Assembly: GCF_033097505.1 (NCBI RefSeq)
Contig: NZ_AP028654.1
Location: 1,384,001 to 1,448,000, forward strand
Source: Helicovermis profundi
GTDB lineage: Bacteria > Bacillota > Clostridia > Peptostreptococcales > Acidaminobacteraceae
Direction of reading: 5' to 3'
DNA: 64,000 bases
Every line of letters starts with the position of its first letter. Positions within the stretch are counted from its first letter, which is position 1. Below are positions 60,718 through 64,000 of the stretch, in pieces. A program made the translations under genes and the position numbers. The notes beneath the pieces are model-generated. The model was not told the origin of the DNA, did no database searches, and saw nothing but the letters and a program-made list of their open reading frames with translations.

Positions 60718-61737
60718 TTATAAATTTTTTTGCTTTTCAATTTCGTATATCAAGTTGTTTGTAAAATCAGTTGTTGAGGTATTTCCGCCTAAATCTCTAG
60801 TTAAGCAAGTTTTTTCTTTTAATATATTATTAAGTGATTTACGTATTAAATTAGCTTCTTTATGTTTATCTAAATAGTCGAGCATCATTGCACCAGACAA
60901 GATTAATGCGCTAGGGTTTGCAATATTTTTACCAGCAATATCAGGAGCACTTCCATGTACTGCTTCGAATATTGCAATATCATCGCCAATATTTGCACCA
61001 GGAGCAAGTCCAAGACCGCCTATAAATCCAGAACAAAGGTCAGACAATATATCGCCATAAAGGTTCATGGTAACTATAACATCAAATTGAATGGGGTTCA
61101 TTACGAGTTGCATGCACATGTTATCTATAATTCTATCTTCTAATATTACAGAAGGAAATTCTTTTGAAATTTCCTTAGCTATTTTTAAAAATAATCCATC
61201 TGTTTCTTTAAGAATATTTGCTTTATGAACAACAGTAACTTTTTTTCTATTATTTTCTTTCGCAAATTCAAATGCCCTAGAAATTATTTTTTCGCTAGCA
61301 CAGCGTGTGACAAGTTTTTTAGCGATGAATGTGTTTTCATCAATTTTCTCTTCATCACCTATATATAAACCTTCAGTATTTTCTCTAAAAATAACAATAT
61401 CAAGTTTCTTATAATTGGTGTTTAGTGAATCTATTGGAAGAATAGGGCGTATATTTGAGAAAAGATTATATTTTTTTCTTAGCATTACATTAATACTTCT
61501 AAAACCGCTTGCAACGGGAGTTGTAATAGGTGCTTTTAAAACAATTTTATTTTTTTCAATGCTTTTAAATACATCGTCAGGTACAAGGCAGCCTGTTTTA
61601 TCAAAAGTATCTTTGCCTGCATTTACTATATCCCAATTTATTTTTAATCCGGTAGCATTTATGACTTTCATAGCAGAATCGGATACTTCAGGTCCTATCC
61701 CATCACCTTTAATTAACGTAATATTAATTGTTTTCAC
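60718..61737 (-). CDS. icd: NAD-type isocitrate dehydrogenase (IDH/IMDH family)
   Basis: A 339-residue beta-decarboxylating dehydrogenase: [20 protein letters not shown] at the N-terminus, the substrate-loop [32 protein letters not shown], metal-binding aspartates in the [19 protein letters not shown] segment and [20 protein letters not shown]. Its place between aconitase and citrate synthase argues for isocitrate, not isopropylmalate. The [12 protein letters not shown]-type C-terminal region is typical of NAD-linked enzymes. It overlaps the acn gene by 14 bases. Confidence 0.92.
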   Translation of the reverse strand: MKTINITLIKGDGIGPEVSDSAMKVINATGLKINWDIVNAGKDTFDKTGCLVPDDVFKSIEKNKIVLKAPITTPVASGFRSINVMLRKKYNLFSNIRPILPIDSLNTNYKKLDIVIFRENTEGLYIGDEEKIDENTFIAKKLVTRCASEKIISRAFEFAKENNRKKVTVVHKANILKETDGLFLKIAKEISKEFPSVILEDRIIDNMCMQLVMNPIQFDVIVTMNLYGDILSDLCSGFIGGLGLAPGANIGDDIAIFEAVHGSAPDIAGKNIANPSALILSGAMMLDYLDKHKEANLIRKSLNNILKEKTCLTRDLGGNTSTTDFTNNLIYEIEKQKNL

Positions 61738-63661
61738 CTTCTTTCATATTTTTAAGATAATTTATATAACCACCTTCAAATAATATCTCTTTATCACGCT
61801 TAGAACCGTCGAATAATACATCGAATTTGTAATTTTGCGTAAGATTTGTAATAGTGATTTTTGAACTACTATTAAGATCATTAATTATATTTTCTATTTT
61901 AATATCATCATTTTCATTTATTTTAAGGTAATCGTCTTTAGAAAGAAAAACTAATGGTAAAATACCTGAGTTAATAAGATTTGCTTTGTGTATTCTTGCA
62001 AATGATAAAGCTATAACTGCTTCTATTTTTAAGTAGAGTGGAACTAATGCTGCGTGCTCTCTAGATGAGCCTTGACCATAGTTATCTCCACCGATAATTA
62101 TTCCACCATTATTTTTTTCGCAGCGCACATTAAAGTCGTCAATAATTGTTTTAAAACAATATTTAGATAATTCGGGAACATTAGATCTAAATGGGAGTAA
62201 TTTCGCATTTGAAGGCATGATATCATCTGTAGTTATATTGTCACCAGTTTTTAATACAATTTTCTTATCTATACTATTTTGTAATTTTTCTTTCAATGGA
62301 AATGGTTTTATATTTGGTCCCATGAATATTTTTTTATATTTTGTTTGATTTGGAAAAATAAAAAAACTATCTGAAACATCAAATTTCTCTGGTAATGAAA
62401 TATTAGGATCAGTATCTAAATTTTTTGGAGAGGTAAGTATTCCTTTAATTGCTGAAATAGCAGCAGTTTCAGGGCTAACTAAATATACTCCAGCTTTCTT
62501 TGTTCCACATCTTCCTTCAAAATTTCTATTAAATGTTCTTAGTGAAATTGCATTAGTTTTTGGTGCTTGTCCCATACCAATACATGGTCCACAGGCCGAC
62601 TCAAGAATTCGCGCTCCTGAATTAATTAATTCATTTAATGCTCCATTTTTAATTAACATGCTGATTACATTGCTAGAACCAGGAGATATAACAAGACTTA
62701 CATCAGGATGAACTTTTTTACCTTTTAATATTCTTGCAACCTTCATAAGGTCGGTATAAGAAGAATTAGTGCAACTTCCTATTGCTACTTGATCAACCTT
62801 TAGCCCTTCAATAGATTTCACATCATCAATATTATCAGGACTATGTGGTTTAGCTACTTGTGGTGTGATATTACTTAAATTTATATCCAAGGTTTTGTCA
62901 TATAAAACGTTTTCGTCTTCTACTAACATGGAAAAATCATGTTCTCTTCCTTGTCTTACAAAGTAGTCTTTAGTAATCTCATCAGAAGGGAATATTGAAG
63001 TTGTGGCACCGAGTTCTGCACCCATATTAGTAATAGTAGCTCTATCTGTAACAGATAATTCCTTAACACCGCTTCCTGTATATTCAATTACGTAACCTAC
63101 TCCGCCTTTAACTGTTAATATTTTTAGAATATATAAAATCACATCTTTAGCAGATATCCATTTGTTTAGTTTGCCTGAAAGATTAATATTTAAAACTTTA
63201 GGAACTATTAATGTGTAAGTACCTTTTGCCATAGCAACTGCAACGTCAAGTCCACCGGCACCTATCGCTATTGCGCCAACTCCTCCACCGGTAGGTGTAT
63301 GACTATCAGATCCAAGCAGTATTGTATTTGGTTTTGAGAAACGTTCAAGGTTTAGTTGGTGACATATTCCGTTTCCAGCTTTAGAGTAAATTACTCCATA
63401 TTTGGCACATATTGTTTTGATGAATTCATGATCATCAGCATTTTCAAAACCAGTTTGAAGTGTATTATGATCGATATATGCAACAGAAAAGTCAGTAGCG
63501 ATTTTATTAGGTGATAGTGCTTCTAATTGTAAATAGACCATAGTTCCTGTTGAATCCTGAGTAAGGGTTTGATTAACTTTAACAGTTATTTCTTGACCTT
63601 GTTTAACAGTACCTTTTACTAGGTTTTTTTCGAGTATCTTATATGTTATTGATTTATTCAT
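61724..63661 (-). CDS. acnA: Aconitate hydratase
   Basis: A 645-residue aconitase. The [4Fe-4S] cysteines are in AIGSCTNSSYTDLMKVARIL and the CGPC of SACGPCIGMG; other conserved parts are LLGSDSHTPTGGGVGAIAIG, GRCGTKKAGVYLVSPETAAI and the swivelling-domain GQGSSREHAALVPLYL. This shorter class is common in Clostridia and interconverts citrate and isocitrate. AAGGAGTCTTTCA precedes the ATG. It is the first gene of the operon, behind a 24-bp perfect palindrome. Confidence 0.95.
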   Translation of the reverse strand: MNKSITYKILEKNLVKGTVKQGQEITVKVNQTLTQDSTGTMVYLQLEALSPNKIATDFSVAYIDHNTLQTGFENADDHEFIKTICAKYGVIYSKAGNGICHQLNLERFSKPNTILLGSDSHTPTGGGVGAIAIGAGGLDVAVAMAKGTYTLIVPKVLNINLSGKLNKWISAKDVILYILKILTVKGGVGYVIEYTGSGVKELSVTDRATITNMGAELGATTSIFPSDEITKDYFVRQGREHDFSMLVEDENVLYDKTLDINLSNITPQVAKPHSPDNIDDVKSIEGLKVDQVAIGSCTNSSYTDLMKVARILKGKKVHPDVSLVISPGSSNVISMLIKNGALNELINSGARILESACGPCIGMGQAPKTNAISLRTFNRNFEGRCGTKKAGVYLVSPETAAISAIKGILTSPKNLDTDPNISLPEKFDVSDSFFIFPNQTKYKKIFMGPNIKPFPLKEKLQNSIDKKIVLKTGDNITTDDIMPSNAKLLPFRSNVPELSKYCFKTIIDDFNVRCEKNNGGIIIGGDNYGQGSSREHAALVPLYLKIEAVIALSFARIHKANLINSGILPLVFLSKDDYLKINENDDIKIENIINDLNSSSKITITNLTQNYKFDVLFDGSKRDKEILFEGGYINYLKNMKEGENN

Positions 63662-63681
63662 TGAAAGACTCCTTTTCTTAA

Positions 63682-63705
63682 TGTATTATTGTATACAATA
63701 ATACA
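63682..63705. promoter_or_regulatory. 24-bp perfect palindrome (operator) upstream of acn
   Basis: TGTATTATTGTA and TACAATAATACA are exact complements, centred at 63693/63694. On the minus strand TTGAAC (63707-63712), 17 bases, AATAAT gives a promoter whose spacer and -10 box are covered by it. The core TTGTATACAA resembles GntR/FCD-family operators. Confidence 0.8.
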
Positions 63706-64000
63706 ACGTTCAACTTGATGAGTCAATATATTTTTGCAATTTTTATTTTAAAACTTGCAAAAATATCAAAAAAGAAAAAACACTATCGTTATTTTAAGTA
63801 TCTCTAAATATCGATAGTGTCTTTCGCCGTTCGTATTATTATTATTAAAGGGGAGTAAATACATAACCTACAGGGGAGTAAGGTCTTAATAATGTATTTA
63901 GTTTATATTAAACAAATAAACGCTTCATTTTTTGGGGGAGAAGCTATATTCATTTGATATTTATATAATACCTTTATATTATTAATAGAATATGAATAGC
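63706..64000. other. Non-coding right edge with one minus-strand terminator
   Basis: CACTATCG (63781-63788) pairs with CGATAGTG (63812-63819); on the minus strand it is followed by TTTTTTCTTT, so it ends a minus-strand transcript that enters from the right. AGGGGAGTAA occurs twice (63848 and 63872). I see no convincing gene here. Confidence 0.55.

Noticed and set aside
63766-63864. 32-codon minus-strand ORF at the right edge
   Set aside because: It has a weak ribosome binding site and runs through a terminator and its T tract, so it is probably chance.
1-64000. tRNA, rRNA, prophage or intact insertion sequence
   Set aside because: I looked for these on both strands and found no convincing cloverleaf tRNA, rRNA block, phage gene or transposase.

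Overview
The window is 64 kb of very AT-rich DNA with a Firmicutes gene style: purine-rich ribosome binding sites, several TTG starts, sigma-A promoters, T-run terminators, AraC/YesN-type regulators and a low-GC Clostridia gene set (AGCS symporter, M42 peptidase, DUF5320, XdhC, HgdBC-type proteins). The most likely source is an anaerobic or facultative member of the Clostridia. I cannot name the genus. I see no rRNA, tRNA, phage, CRISPR array or intact transposase.

Layout. 1-3114: the end of a membrane-anchored glycerophosphodiester phosphodiesterase and a YtcJ-type amidohydrolase. 3304-7073: a preQ1-I riboswitch with a complete termination switch, heading an operon of an HgdB/double-cubane-type iron-sulfur protein, its ATP-dependent activator, and queD, queE and queC. 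7172-11173: small proteins, a 42-residue cysteine-containing peptide gene, a cloverleaf-like repeat and two MFS transporters. 11359-15654: an NTPase whose only plausible start is non-canonical, a FecCD-type ABC importer and XdhC. 15741-16745: a cobalamin riboswitch with no gene behind it, a candidate small RNA and a 131-bp tandem array of cruciform elements. 16839-17879: a lipoprotein between relics of an IS200/IS605-like repeat. 17955-30819: a full Ter (tellurite/stress) island: telA, yceG, an AIM24-like gene, four TerD-family genes, a Ca2+/cation exchanger, and the aldolase-PRTase-StiP-HAD biosynthetic module.

30859-41740: an acetate/succinate channel-like transporter, asparaginase, an AGCS alanine/glycine symporter with a sigma-54 promoter, an NtrC-type two-component pair that probably drives it, a chemoreceptor, an ArsB/NhaD-type permease and an unknown protein. 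41867-49936: xylFGH sugar importer plus the XylFII-LytS-YesN type three-component sensor. 50204-58491: M42 peptidase, a GGDEF protein, a DUF5320 protein with twin palindromic operators, an orphan SBP-type histidine kinase, a UBA/DUF4342 protein and an OmpR-type two-component system. 58523-63661: a Crp/Fnr regulator and an acn-icd-citrate synthase operon, the oxidative half of the TCA cycle leading to glutamate, behind a 24-bp palindrome.

The most novel points are the HgdB/HgdC-type pair placed first under preQ1 control with queDEC, the two unrelated sequences that fold into the same four-way-junction intergenic element, the orphan B12 riboswitch followed by a candidate small RNA, and the NTPase lacking any ATG, GTG or TTG start.
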